DNA of 64,000 nucleotides from an uncultured Lachnospiraceae bacterium (GCA_910578885.1 CAJTSH010000005.1:19431-83430); one strand, 5' to 3'. Counted from the stretch's first letter, positions 8,828-17,258 are shown. Translations and numbers: made by a program. The notes: generated by a model from the letters alone, not told the origin.

Positions 8828-8900
8828 GGGCATTCGCCCTATGCTTTGCAATCAAAACAAATTTGTCAGCTAGCTGCCAATTTGTTTTCCTTACAAAGCA
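8828..8900. other. Nested hairpins flanking the 67-bp repeat
   Basis: GGGC/GCCC with loop ATTC lies at 8828-8839. TGCTTTG (8842-8848) pairs with CAAAGCA (8894-8900). Inside, AAAACAAATTTG (8854-8865) pairs with CCAATTTGTTTT (8877-8888) with one mismatch, around a CAGCTAGCTG palindrome. The block is continuous with the tandem array and would form one extended structured leader with it. Confidence 0.7.
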
Positions 8901-8923
8901 CACGTCTCATTGCTTTTATGAAC

Positions 8924-8929
8924 ATTATA
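8924..8929 (-). promoter_or_regulatory. Possible -10 element for asp23-fakA-recG
   Basis: The minus strand reads TATAAT here. No good -35 is found at 16-18 bp (TTTCTT at best). If used, it gives a 5' leader of about 385 nt containing the entire hairpin array. Confidence 0.3.
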
Positions 8930-8990
8930 CCCGGTTTTGGTGAAAAAAGAAACCTAATTTTTGTTATTTTGGAAAAAATCGAATTTTTTC

Positions 8991-9019
8991 TTGCATTTTG
9001 AACATATTTCTGATAAGAT
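8991..9019 (+). promoter_or_regulatory. SigA-type promoter for rpmB
   Basis: TTGCAT (8991-8996) and TAAGAT (9014-9019) are separated by exactly 17 bp. The expected start gives a leader of about 50 nt ahead of rpmB. Confidence 0.65.
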
Positions 9020-9076
9020 ACTATTGTTTGAGCTTGCAGGTTAATGCAGGCTTAGTAAACTTAAGGAGGTGCTATC

Positions 9077-9262
9077 ATGGCAAAGTGTGCAATTTGTGGA
9101 AAAGGCGCTCATTTCGGAAACAATGTGAGCCATTCTCATAGAAGATCCAACAGAATGTGGAAATCCAATATCAAATCTGTAAAATGTAAAGTGAACGGAG
9201 CTCCCAAGAAACTGTACGTATGTACTTCCTGTCTGAGATCCAACAAAGTAGAGAGAGCATAA
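9077..9262 (+). CDS. rpmB: 50S ribosomal protein L28 (zinc-binding form)
   Basis: 61 aa, typical for L28 of Firmicutes. It carries a CxxC pair near the start (CAICG) and CTSC at the end, making the zinc-ribbon form, with the conserved NNVSHSHRRSNRMW core. TAAGGAGGT precedes the ATG. Its divergent position next to asp23 is the same as rpmB-yloU in Bacillus. It is a single-gene transcript with its own promoter and terminator. Confidence 0.98.
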   Translation: MAKCAICGKGAHFGNNVSHSHRRSNRMWKSNIKSVKCKVNGAPKKLYVCTSCLRSNKVERA

Positions 9263-9274
9263 TTTATGGAACTT

Positions 9275-9331
9275 AAAGAAGCTGTTGCAGAGGCAAATGA
9301 ATTCATCATATGCCGGCGCAATAGCTTCTTT
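9275..9331 (+). terminator. Rho-independent terminator after rpmB
   Basis: AAGAAGCTGTTGC (9276-9288) pairs with GCAATAGCTTCTT (9318-9330) with one wobble, followed by TTTATATTT. Confidence 0.8.
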
Positions 9332-9406
9332 TTATATTTGGAATTTTATCTTGCTTTTAGCAACTAATTGTCATATGATATAGATAATCAATAAAAAGGC
9401 AATGAA

Positions 9407-9496
9407 ATGATTAAAGAAATAGGTATTTCCCCTGATGATAAAAATGTATTAATTTCTTTTAATGACAGAAAGGAGATTAGAAAATGGAGGTACTGA
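9407..9496 (+). CDS. Possible 29-aa leader peptide or remnant ORF
   Basis: The ATG at 9407 opens 29 codons (MIKEIGISPDD..., ending RKWRY) and stops 13 bases inside the next ORF. AAAAAGG lies 8 bases upstream. The next gene's Shine-Dalgarno is inside this frame, which would allow translational coupling. I do not recognise the sequence; it could be a decayed gene end or a leader peptide. Confidence 0.3.
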   Translation: MIKEIGISPDDKNVLISFNDRKEIRKWRY

Positions 9497-9633
9497 AAGC
9501 TATGACAGCAAATGAAATTTTAAATCTGATTGATTGGCTAAGGGCACAGGGATTTGACAATAACAAAGTAGTTGAATGTATTGAAGCAGTAGAAGGTAAG
9601 AAAAGAAACAAAGCGGAAACAGAGGAAGAATGA
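9484..9633 (+). CDS. Small hypothetical protein, 49 aa
   Basis: ATG at 9484, with AAAGGAGA at 9470-9477. The predicted peptide begins MEVLKAMTANEILNLIDWL, continues with an alpha-helical stretch ending near EAVEGKK, and finishes with a highly charged EEE tail. A second ATG at 9502 gives 43 aa. The composition is that of a soluble amphipathic two-helix peptide. It is followed at once by a strong terminator, which supports a real transcript end. Family unknown. Confidence 0.5.
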   Translation: MEVLKAMTANEILNLIDWLRAQGFDNNKVVECIEAVEGKKRNKAETEEE

Positions 9634-9640
9634 CATTAAC

Positions 9641-9684
9641 AACACCCTCGCAGACGAAACCATTGCTTCGCCTATGAGGGTGTT
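9641..9684. terminator. Bidirectional terminator between small ORFs
   Basis: AACACCCTC (9641-9649) pairs perfectly with GAGGGTGTT (9676-9684). It lies between the 49-aa ORF on plus and the 49-residue membrane ORF on minus, so it can serve both. Confidence 0.75.
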
Positions 9685-9693
9685 ATTCAATGC

Positions 9694-9843
9694 CTATTTA
9701 CAATCGCAGGAACAAAATAAATTATATCCAATAATTAAGCATAAAATACTTATGATGATATCTCCAATATATCCCGGAACCAGAACCGAAATAAAAATTC
9801 CCACTCCTATGAAAAAAAGGCTAAGTCCGATTACCTGCTTCAT
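9694..9843 (-). CDS. Small membrane protein with CxCxC tail, 49 aa
   Basis: ATG at 9843, with GGGTGGGA just upstream. The peptide starts MKQVIGLSLFFIGVGIFISV and has two hydrophobic segments (about residues 4-22 and 27-43) split by a Pro-Gly-Tyr turn. It ends FCSCDCK, a Cys-x-Cys-x-Cys cluster that would face one side of the membrane. It lies 51 bp after gerW on the same strand and is probably the last gene of that transcript. Many Lachnospiraceae carry tiny proteins of this shape without a known role. Too short for confident family assignment. Confidence 0.55.
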   Translation of the reverse strand: MKQVIGLSLFFIGVGIFISVLVPGYIGDIIISILCLIIGYNLFCSCDCK

Positions 9844-9894
9844 AATCCCACCCAAAAGCATATATCATTATACTATATGCTCTAGATGTGTCTT

Positions 9895-10296
9895 TTACTC
9901 TTCTGTTTTCGCATCTTCTGATATAATATCTTCTGCCCCGCTTTCCGCATCAGCAGTTTTGTCACCCTTACTGGTAAACTTGTTGACAAAGTCCGGAACC
10001 ATATCCAAAAGCTTTGTCACTCCATCCTGATTTTTGATATTTACCAGTTTCGTCGTTCCGTTCTGAATGACGAGTACCGCGCTTGGCGTAATTTTGCCGC
10101 CCATACCGCCGGCTCCATTGTTCTTCTTATCCTGTGCAAACGCACCTGCACCAACGCCGAAAGATACATCTACCAGCGGAAGGATAATCGTATCATTCAT
10201 GTAAATTGCATCACCAACGACTGTTTTTGTGGTGATAAAGCTGTCCATTCCCTTAAATAAGGATTCCACAGTTGAGTTAAACGTATTGTCTGCCAT
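9895..10296 (-). CDS. gerW: GerW family sporulation protein (YtfJ-like)
   Basis: 133 aa. The core includes TKTVVGDAIYMNDTIILPL, the VSFGVGAGAF Gly-rich segment, GGMGGKITPSAVLVI and a C-terminal VPDFVNKF, all typical of GerW/YtfJ. In Bacillus the homologue is expressed in the forespore and is needed for L-alanine germination. AGGAGG precedes the ATG. The order DUF2953 then gerW repeats the Bacillus ytfI-ytfJ pair, which supports the assignment. The last 25 residues are acidic and probably disordered. Confidence 0.93.
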   Translation of the reverse strand: MADNTFNSTVESLFKGMDSFITTKTVVGDAIYMNDTIILPLVDVSFGVGAGAFAQDKKNNGAGGMGGKITPSAVLVIQNGTTKLVNIKNQDGVTKLLDMVPDFVNKFTSKGDKTADAESGAEDIISEDAKTEE

Positions 10297-10307
10297 TACA
10301 TAACCTC

Positions 10308-11234
10308 CTATTGTCTGAGTTTGCGTATGAATTTCTTACAATTGTCATCTTTCCATATATGCAGCCCGGAGCGAATCAGGTGAAAGATGCGGATATATCC
10401 TCCTGCATCCAGATTCCCTTCCACGAAGAACTTCTCCGTTTCAAAATCCGGTACTATTTGAACCTTCTTCTTATAAAGAAAAGGTATCATACTTAATACT
10501 GCCAAAGATTTCCCTGTTAAAGCAGGATCACCAAGTCCATAGCGGATATCTGCCTTTACTCTGCGCGGCTTATAATGAAATGCCAAATATTTTATCTCGC
10601 TATAGAACAGTCTTACAGACGCCCGGTTTGCCTCATCTGTAAAAATCCCTTTCCACTTAGAAAAGTTAGAATATACCAACCGCACCTTAGCTGGCAGCGT
10701 TTGAAAAAAGCTTCCGATCTTCCTAAAAATCTGCTTGATTTTCTGTTGAAAACGTTTCCACGAAGATATTTTATCCGGCAAAGTAATTTCTTCCCGCAAA
10801 ATGTCCTTCTCAGATGACATGACATTTTCCGTTTCAATGGAAGTCATTTGCATCGTCTGAAGTACGGCTTCCTCTCCGTCCTCTTCTTCCATTTCCCAAT
10901 CGTATGTTTTTTCGCCGGGGGCGTCGCTCTGCGAACGGCGTTTTTTCCTTCTATGCCGCTTTTCTTTCTTCTCCACTGCCGGATATATCTGTTTTGGAAT
11001 CCCCAAAATATATAAGACAGCCCGTTTTTCTTCCCCTACAATCCGAAAACTGAAACAGAACAAGTGAAACAGCCAATGCAGTCTGGCATGAAGCTCTAAC
11101 TCCTCTTCAAAACTCCCGGAAATCCGATAACCGGCCGGATAAAAAATGACTGCGCAAAGGAAAAGTACCAGCAATCCAAGCAGAACTAAAAGTACAATTC
11201 CTATTATTTTTAAAATCAACAGAATTACACTCAT
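10308..11234 (-). CDS. DUF2953 domain protein (YtfI-like)
   Basis: 308 aa. The N-terminus is a hydrophobic anchor (about residues 3-30, LILKIIGIVLLVLLGLLVLF). A lysine/arginine-rich and acidic linker follows (about 85-150). The C-terminal DUF2953 region contains FKPRR-type and YGLGDPALTG segments (AFHYKPRRVKADIRYGLGD). It starts with ATGA overlap to the upstream 111-aa gene and ends 12 bp before gerW, so the three are one operon. Function is unknown; linkage to gerW suggests sporulation. Confidence 0.8.
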   Translation of the reverse strand: MSVILLILKIIGIVLLVLLGLLVLFLCAVIFYPAGYRISGSFEEELELHARLHWLFHLFCFSFRIVGEEKRAVLYILGIPKQIYPAVEKKEKRHRRKKRRSQSDAPGEKTYDWEMEEEDGEEAVLQTMQMTSIETENVMSSEKDILREEITLPDKISSWKRFQQKIKQIFRKIGSFFQTLPAKVRLVYSNFSKWKGIFTDEANRASVRLFYSEIKYLAFHYKPRRVKADIRYGLGDPALTGKSLAVLSMIPFLYKKKVQIVPDFETEKFFVEGNLDAGGYIRIFHLIRSGLHIWKDDNCKKFIRKLRQ

Positions 11235-11566
11235 GTCTTACCTCTGCTTTCCGTCATATTTCCGGTAAGATATTCCCGGACGCGAAAGCCGCCGGTATTC
11301 TCGTAGACCTCTAAAACAATCCGCTGTACTACTTCGACCGCTTCCTCCCAACCTTTCGCAAGTCCAACAATAAACAGATTCTTCTTGGGATAAAATTTCT
11401 GCATGACTTCCCAGGCGGGAATGATATCCAGAAGATTCTCCGGATTAGCAGCCAGCGAAATGATGTATATCTGTATCTGACCAGCATTGTGGTTAATTTT
11501 CCATTTAATCTTTTCTGATTTATCTTGAATACTTTCTCCGATGTATAACTTTTTATACCACTCCAT
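11231..11566 (-). CDS. Hypothetical protein, 111 aa, first gene of the gerW unit
   Basis: The ATG at 11566 (MEWYKKLYIGES) is chosen because AGGTGAGG lies 5 bases upstream; the longer frame to 11617 overlaps the Nudix gene. The sequence is soluble, with alternating strands and helices (QIQIYIISLAANPENLLDII, NLFIVGLAKGWEEAVEVVQRI), and no catalytic motif I can name. Such proteins commonly precede DUF2953 in Lachnospiraceae. The stop overlaps the DUF2953 start in an ATGA junction, so the two are probably translationally coupled. Confidence 0.7.
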   Translation of the reverse strand: MEWYKKLYIGESIQDKSEKIKWKINHNAGQIQIYIISLAANPENLLDIIPAWEVMQKFYPKKNLFIVGLAKGWEEAVEVVQRIVLEVYENTGGFRVREYLTGNMTESRGKT

Positions 11567-11592
11567 CAGAACCTCACCTGTGTAAAACTGAC

Positions 11593-12045
11593 CTAGTAAT
11601 ATTTGTGTGTACCCCAAAGATTACTCTTTTTCAAATCCAGATATTCATTATAAGCTTTCTCCAAAATCTGCTTTTCATTCGAAAATTTTAACAAATGATA
11701 AGCCTCATGATACTTATAATATCCGGAATCAACAAAATATTCTTCTTTTTGTGGTTTGCTGTAATAACTGTCTGCCATCATCAGATACCAATGCACCTCT
11801 TTCTCTACAGTGTCTTCCGGCACTGTAAAGGTATATTGGCTCTTACCGATATATTTGATGATAGAGGCACTTGCTCCGGTTTCCTCCAACACTTCCCGCG
11901 TTGCAGTTGCTTTATACTCTTCTCCCGGCTCTACCGTTCCCTTTGGCAGAACCCATCCTTCATACTTATTCTTATAATTTTTGTAAAGAACCAGTATTTT
12001 ACCGCGAAATATTACGACACCACCACAACTCGTTGCTTCGATCAT
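11593..12045 (-). CDS. Nudix hydrolase
   Basis: 150 aa. The full Nudix box GX5EX7REVLEETGA is present at about residues 36-58 (GTVEPGEEYKATATREVLEE), giving the metal-binding glutamates. The N-terminus (ATSCGGVVIFRGK) is typical of the diadenosine polyphosphate/house-cleaning branch. The substrate cannot be predicted. A promoter lies 49 bp upstream. The gerW unit follows by 26 bp, so they may share a transcript. Confidence 0.92.
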   Translation of the reverse strand: MIEATSCGGVVIFRGKILVLYKNYKNKYEGWVLPKGTVEPGEEYKATATREVLEETGASASIIKYIGKSQYTFTVPEDTVEKEVHWYLMMADSYYSKPQKEEYFVDSGYYKYHEAYHLLKFSNEKQILEKAYNEYLDLKKSNLWGTHKYY

Positions 12046-12093
12046 TGCATACCCTCCTGCTGTGGTTTCTTCCTAATTCAAAAACTAACTTAC

Positions 12094-12122
12094 AGTATAC
12101 TCTAGTTTGGCATATCTTGCAA
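12094..12122 (-). promoter_or_regulatory. SigA-type promoter for the Nudix-gerW unit
   Basis: On the minus strand TTGCAA (12117-12122) and TATACT (12094-12099) are separated by 17 bp. Confidence 0.6.
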
Positions 12123-12139
12123 GACGGGTATCCACATTC

Positions 12140-13636
12140 TTAATAACTGTAGTAGGCATCAAAGATCTGCTTTGCCGCAGGAACCGCAACCGCACTTCCC
12201 GTTCCGCCTCTTTCTGCAATGATAGCAACGGCAATATCTGCTTTGCCTTCCTGATGGGCATATCCGATAAACCAAGAGTGGCTTTCTCCTTTATTATTAG
12301 AGAATTCCGCTGACCCTGTCTTACCTGCCGCCGTATAAGACGCGCCGTTTAATTTTGCACCCGTTCCGTTTGTGACAACTTCTTTCATGTATTCTTGAAG
12401 TAAAGCTGCTTCCTCCTCGCTAAAAAGTCTTCCCCATTCTGCAGCATTATAAGCCTTTACCTCAATTCCGTTTTCATTTTCTGTGCGCTCCACCAGATAA
12501 GGACGCATCAATACACCATTATTGGCAATGGCGCTGGCTAACAGAGCCATATGGTAAGGACTTACCAATGTTTCTCCCTGTCCGATGGCAGTCTGCATTA
12601 CAAGCGCGTCACTGGAAGAAGTATCCAGTGAAAAGCTGCTAGATTTCGCCCCAAGATTTCCCGGCAGCGTCTGGTTGAACAAAAGTGAATTGCAAAGTTC
12701 TGCAAACTTCGTCTTATCCAGTCCCAATCCTATATTGGCATAGGCAGAATTGCAGGATCTTGCAAATGCCGATTGAAGATTCAAAGGACCGTGCACCTGA
12801 TTCCCGGAACAGTGAATCGTAGTCGCCCCGGAAGAAATACTTCCGGTACATTCATAGCCAAAGCTGCCATAGTCCGGATTTTCTCTCACATATTCCAGCG
12901 TTGTCAGTATTTTAAAGGTAGAACCCGGCGGATACATACCTTGCGTTACACGGTTTAACAAAACAGACTCTTCTGAATCCTCCGACGTCAGATATTCCCA
13001 ATTCTCGGAAATCGTATTCGGGTCAAAATCCGGCTTTGATACCATAGCAAGAATCCTTCCTGTGGACGGCTCTAGCACAATGATTGCACCGTCATAGCTT
13101 CCGAGAACATTGTAGGCAGTTTCCTGAAGTCTGGAATCCAGCGTAGTGATCACATTATCCCCCACACTCTTTTCTCCGCGGATTTCATTCACCATTCTTT
13201 CCAGTATAAAGCTGTGGGAACGGAGCAGATTAAAATTCATTGTGGACTCCAGCCCCGATTTTCCATTGGATGCAAAACCGACCACATGGGCATAGAGCCT
13301 TCCGTATGGATAATACCTTGTCTCATTTCCCGTCTCATCCCTGTTTGTCTGTGCCAGAACCTTCCCGTCTGCGGAACGGATTTCTCCTCGGATGATTCTT
13401 GTGGCAAAGCTATCCTGCCTCTTGTTATAGGGACTGTTGATAAAATCCTCGCTTTTTACCACCTGAAAATATACCATATATCCCATCAGACAGATGAAAA
13501 GCCCTAAAAACATATACGTGATTACTGAAAATTCCCGGTTATTCGTCGAAGTTTTCGAACCTCGCGTCGAAGGCTGTTTCTTTTTTCTTTCTGTTTGCTG
13601 TTTTTTGTTTTCCTGAAGATTTTGCTTTTCTTTCAT
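12140..13636 (-). CDS. Class B penicillin-binding protein (PbpA/FtsI-like transpeptidase)
   Basis: 498 aa. It has a basic cytoplasmic tail (1-36), one membrane anchor (about 37-58) and a transpeptidase domain with all three active-site motifs: S239-T-F-K242, S294-C-N296 and K439-T-G441. The PASTA and long pedestal regions of division PBPs are missing, and the size matches the short PbpA type that works with FtsW/RodA. The start at 13636 has AAGGAGT eight bases upstream, so the first 98 bp overlap the 3' end of the FtsW/RodA gene in another frame. It cross-links septal or spore peptidoglycan with that polymerase. Confidence 0.93.
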   Translation of the reverse strand: MKEKQNLQENKKQQTERKKKQPSTRGSKTSTNNREFSVITYMFLGLFICLMGYMVYFQVVKSEDFINSPYNKRQDSFATRIIRGEIRSADGKVLAQTNRDETGNETRYYPYGRLYAHVVGFASNGKSGLESTMNFNLLRSHSFILERMVNEIRGEKSVGDNVITTLDSRLQETAYNVLGSYDGAIIVLEPSTGRILAMVSKPDFDPNTISENWEYLTSEDSEESVLLNRVTQGMYPPGSTFKILTTLEYVRENPDYGSFGYECTGSISSGATTIHCSGNQVHGPLNLQSAFARSCNSAYANIGLGLDKTKFAELCNSLLFNQTLPGNLGAKSSSFSLDTSSSDALVMQTAIGQGETLVSPYHMALLASAIANNGVLMRPYLVERTENENGIEVKAYNAAEWGRLFSEEEAALLQEYMKEVVTNGTGAKLNGASYTAAGKTGSAEFSNNKGESHSWFIGYAHQEGKADIAVAIIAERGGTGSAVAVPAAKQIFDAYYSY

Positions 13637-14948
13637 GGATTACTCCTTCATCCTCCCGCAAAATATATAGTCCCTGAATGATTCCAAAAAGGATTAGCGT
13701 GCTTAAAACCGAACTTCCTCCATAACTGACTAAAGGCAGGGTTACTCCGGTAGAAGGGATAAACTTCGTCACTCCTCCAATCGTCAGAAAGACCTGAAAT
13801 CCGTATACCGTCCCCAATCCCAGAGCCACCAGCTTAAAAAATGTATTTTTAATCTGCATTGCAATATTCAAAAACATCAAAAAGCAGCTGGCACATACTA
13901 AAATCAGACAGAGCGCAAATAAAATTCCCATCTCCTCCGAAATTGCCGCAAATACAAAATCCTCTTCTACAACCGGAATCCGATTAGGCATTCCCTGATA
14001 CAGTCCGAGCCCAAAGAAGCCTCCTGTTCCAATCGCAAACAAAGACTGACAGATCTGATACCCCTCGTTATTGATTACGGAAAGAGGCGCCTTCCAGGCA
14101 AGCACCCGAACCCGCACATGACTGAACAACTGATATGCGACAAACGCCGCCGCACTTCCGCCTGCAAGTCCGGCAAAGAGATATGCCAGTCTTTTGGTTG
14201 CAACATACAGCATTGCCAGATAGACGACAAAGAAGAGCAGCGCCCCTCCCAAATCTCTGGAGGCAACCAATATCAGTACATGGACTGCCGCCACGCCGCT
14301 GGTAATCACAACATCCCGAAACGCCGTAGATGCGCTTAGCCTTGCCGCCGCAAAGAACACAAAGAGAATCTTTATGAATTCCGAAGGCTGGACTGTAATT
14401 CCGGCAACCGTAAATGACAGCTTTGCTCCATAACTTGTAGAGCCAAAGACAGCGACAATAGCAAGCAATATAATGCCAACGGCTGCATACAGCCAGGTCA
14501 GCTTCTGAAAGAATTTGATTTTTCGTATCAGCAGCGGGATAATCAATGTAATGACAATAGATGCCGCCGTAATCAAAAATTGTTTCATCGCCCGTTCCTG
14601 ATTCAATCTGGTAAGGATGATAAAACCGACGAGCAAAAGCATACACATATTATTTACCACCAGCCTTGAAGAAGACGGATAAAAGATATGGTAACAGTTC
14701 AAAACTACAATCACAAGCAATACCTGCATGAGATAGAAAATCAGCAAGGAAGATTCCTTTGTCGCCGCATACATCACAGCGAAAGCATTTAGATGCAATA
14801 AAAACATCAGTGCGGTCTGACGTCCGAAAATCCGCTCTTGCACCTGCGGCGATTTCCGCTTGCCAAGTACGGAAAAGCACTCATACGTATATCCCGCAAA
14901 CAAGATGATGATTAAATATTTTGATAACTCAACAATTAAATTCGTCAT
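13539..14948 (-). CDS. FtsW/RodA/SpoVE family SEDS glycosyltransferase
   Basis: 469 aa from the ATG at 14948 (MTNLIVELSKYL), 5 bp after the U32 gene ends; the longer frame to 15002 would overlap it. About ten membrane segments are visible. SEDS signatures include QPSEFIKILFVF, ASRDLGGALLFF (the catalytic-type Asp) and the C-terminal STGVTLPLVSYGGSS. The protein polymerises lipid II into glycan. It is paired with the downstream transpeptidase. The terminal 30 residues are Lys/Arg-rich and are encoded in the stretch shared with the PBP gene. Whether it is the division, elongation or sporulation paralogue is not decidable here. Confidence 0.93.
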   Translation of the reverse strand: MTNLIVELSKYLIIILFAGYTYECFSVLGKRKSPQVQERIFGRQTALMFLLHLNAFAVMYAATKESSLLIFYLMQVLLVIVVLNCYHIFYPSSSRLVVNNMCMLLLVGFIILTRLNQERAMKQFLITAASIVITLIIPLLIRKIKFFQKLTWLYAAVGIILLAIVAVFGSTSYGAKLSFTVAGITVQPSEFIKILFVFFAAARLSASTAFRDVVITSGVAAVHVLILVASRDLGGALLFFVVYLAMLYVATKRLAYLFAGLAGGSAAAFVAYQLFSHVRVRVLAWKAPLSVINNEGYQICQSLFAIGTGGFFGLGLYQGMPNRIPVVEEDFVFAAISEEMGILFALCLILVCASCFLMFLNIAMQIKNTFFKLVALGLGTVYGFQVFLTIGGVTKFIPSTGVTLPLVSYGGSSVLSTLILFGIIQGLYILREDEGVIHERKAKSSGKQKTANRKKKETAFDARFENFDE

Positions 14949-14953
14949 AAATC

Positions 14954-17188
14954 CTACTCTACTCCACGTTTGTAGTGTCCGTTCGTATAATCGCTCAGAC
15001 ATTCTTCCGGGTGTCCCGTTCCCCCATCCACCAATGTCTTGCCCGCAAAGTTAAGAACAGCCTGAATTTCATGCTCTTCTTCCAAAGTAAAATGTATTCG
15101 GAAGGCAGCCGGATTGATTCGTCCAAAATCTTCAGACAAATGCAGAAGAAACAGCGGCTTTGCATTATAAAGGATATTATAACAATCCGGACAGTGATTG
15201 CGTACCGGAAATTCTACTCCATACCGATCCTTTAAATATAAGATACCGGACTGTTTCTTACAGCTAACAGTATTCTTTCTCACACAGCCGGCGCTTATCA
15301 TTAACGGCAATTTCCCGTAGACGAACAAGTCGCTCATCCGATTGCTCCTGTGCAAAAGTTCACCCCGATTTAGTTCTACCGGAATCGTATCCCGGAAGAC
15401 ACCGGTATCCTTGACAAAAGCCTTTTTTGCTCCGTCGGAAAAAGTATACAGTCCCGCATCCAGCCGGATTTGAGCCATATCATGAACATACTCCTTTAAG
15501 AATCCCAGCTCGTCATAGCTTCGTATCACAAATCCGTCCAGCTTCAACAGCAAAAGTTCTTCCATGATTCCTGTATAAAAAGCTCTTGTATCTGCTCTGA
15601 AAATTGCCGGCATCATAAAATATACACGTTTCTCTGCTTCCCTGCAGCTTTTTACATCTTCTCTCAGCTTAGAAATCAGATTCCCATGTGTATAAAGGAT
15701 ACTATCCAGATAGATATCTGTAACCCACTCCCTCTTTAACGCCTGCCGAAATCCGCTTTCACTTTCTGATGATATGATGATATCCGGTTTTTCTGCTGTC
15801 TTATCCTCATATTCTTCACAATATTGTTCCCACTCAGGACTTTCCGGGAATACCACCGATGCCTTCTTTCTCCGGTATAACTTTAAATGCTTGATTTTCA
15901 ATAAATCCAAGGCTTCCTGACGCATGTGGTTGATTGCAGTCATCGGAAGAAATACATCTTCTTCCATTTCCACTTCCAGATTTTCAAATACAAACGGAGT
16001 ATTTCCGGTTTTATTCAGCTTCTCCAATATCGTCTCTTTTTCAAGCGGACGCTTCATTGCCTGCTGGACGATATCACCGCCAGTCTCTACTTGAAATTTT
16101 TCGTCCCACACCTGTATCATAGCATGTTTCCCTTTGAAAAGAGTTAATTTTCCGTTAATCTTTTCTTTTAAATCCTTTTCGATGTAACCGGATACCAGTT
16201 GATAGGTTCTCTCATCACTTGATTTGCTATGGCTGGAAGTTTCACCGGTCAGCATATCCACATCGTTTCTTGCATGATAATATCCGTCGGTAAATCCATT
16301 CCGATTTCCAAAATCATAGATTTTCTTCGCATCTTCTTTGGTCACGGCATAACTCTCTTTTCCCTCATCCAGATATTTGTCCATGTAATAACGATAAACA
16401 GATACAATCCCCGCCGCATACTGCGCCGATTTCATTCTGCCTTCTATCTTAAAGGAATATACTCCGCTTTCTGCGATTTGTGGAAGGAACTCAAGAGTAT
16501 TTAAATCCTTGAGGCTTAAAATATATGGACTGCCGGGATTCAGGAGATGATGCTTCTCATCATATACCTCATAAGGCAGGCGGCAGGGCTGTGCACAGCG
16601 TCCGCGATTGCCGCTTCTGCCTCCTAACATACTGCTGAAAAGGCATTGTCCCGAATAAGAATAGCAGAGCGCACCATGAATAAAGCTTTCAATTTCCACA
16701 TCTACCTCTCGGTGAATTGCTGCAATCTCCTCTAAGGACAGTTCCCGCGCCGTCACAATACGGCTGGCGCCCAGCTCCTGCAGCAATCTCGCCCCATCCA
16801 CACCGGTTATGGTCATCTGAGTACTGGCGTGAATCGGAAGCGCCGGAAAATGCCCCCGTATAAAATTCATCACTCCGAAATCCTGCACGATTACTGCATC
16901 CAGCCCCGCCTCATAATAGGGCAGAAGATATTCATAAAGTGCAGTATTGATTTCTCTGTTTTTCAGTAATGTATTCACAGTAAGAAATACTTTTCGGTTG
17001 TGGATATGTCCATAATCAATTGCTGCAAGCATTTCTTCTCTGTTAAAATTCTGCGCATAGGCTCTCGCACCAAACATCGAACCGCCTACATAGACAGCAT
17101 CTGCCCCCGCATGGATGACTGCCTTCAAGGTCTCGAAAGAACCTGCCGGCGCCAGCAATTCCAGTTCTGTATTTGCTTCAGCTTTCAT
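14954..17188 (-). CDS. U32 family peptidase (RlhA/YrrO-like), long form
   Basis: 744 aa. The N-terminal U32 domain begins LELLAPAGSFETLKAVIHAG. The family signature ESFIHGALCYSYSGQCLFSS, with its cysteine-rich continuation (NRGRCAQPCRLPY), lies at about residues 165-205. The C-terminal 350 residues correspond to the DUF3656/collagenase-like extension and contain a CP/CY cysteine pair near the end (NHCPDCYN). Homologues include E. coli RlhA, needed for 23S rRNA C2501 hydroxylation, so an RNA-modification role is more likely than proteolysis. AAGGAG precedes the ATG. The ftsW/rodA gene starts 5 bp after it. Confidence 0.9.
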   Translation of the reverse strand: MKAEANTELELLAPAGSFETLKAVIHAGADAVYVGGSMFGARAYAQNFNREEMLAAIDYGHIHNRKVFLTVNTLLKNREINTALYEYLLPYYEAGLDAVIVQDFGVMNFIRGHFPALPIHASTQMTITGVDGARLLQELGASRIVTARELSLEEIAAIHREVDVEIESFIHGALCYSYSGQCLFSSMLGGRSGNRGRCAQPCRLPYEVYDEKHHLLNPGSPYILSLKDLNTLEFLPQIAESGVYSFKIEGRMKSAQYAAGIVSVYRYYMDKYLDEGKESYAVTKEDAKKIYDFGNRNGFTDGYYHARNDVDMLTGETSSHSKSSDERTYQLVSGYIEKDLKEKINGKLTLFKGKHAMIQVWDEKFQVETGGDIVQQAMKRPLEKETILEKLNKTGNTPFVFENLEVEMEEDVFLPMTAINHMRQEALDLLKIKHLKLYRRKKASVVFPESPEWEQYCEEYEDKTAEKPDIIISSESESGFRQALKREWVTDIYLDSILYTHGNLISKLREDVKSCREAEKRVYFMMPAIFRADTRAFYTGIMEELLLLKLDGFVIRSYDELGFLKEYVHDMAQIRLDAGLYTFSDGAKKAFVKDTGVFRDTIPVELNRGELLHRSNRMSDLFVYGKLPLMISAGCVRKNTVSCKKQSGILYLKDRYGVEFPVRNHCPDCYNILYNAKPLFLLHLSEDFGRINPAAFRIHFTLEEEHEIQAVLNFAGKTLVDGGTGHPEECLSDYTNGHYKRGVE

Positions 17189-17225
17189 TCTGTTCTTCGT
17201 CTCCTTCTCTATATATGTACATGCG

Positions 17226-17258
17226 AAAAAGAAGGGGCAGAATTATTTCTTGCCCCCT
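17226..17258 (-). terminator. Terminator embedded in the zapA 3' end
   Basis: On the minus strand GGGGGCA (about 17251-17257) pairs with TGCCCC (17234-17239), followed by TTCTTTTT. The upstream arm encodes the last zapA codons. Confidence 0.65.

Noticed and set aside
8707..9001. Two plus-strand ORFs encoding the same MMPTTPTCTAQEQ start
   Set aside because: They are produced by the tandem 67-bp repeat, have no ribosome site and are not credible proteins.
9266..9367. 33-codon ORF after rpmB
   Set aside because: It lies over the rpmB terminator and has no Shine-Dalgarno.
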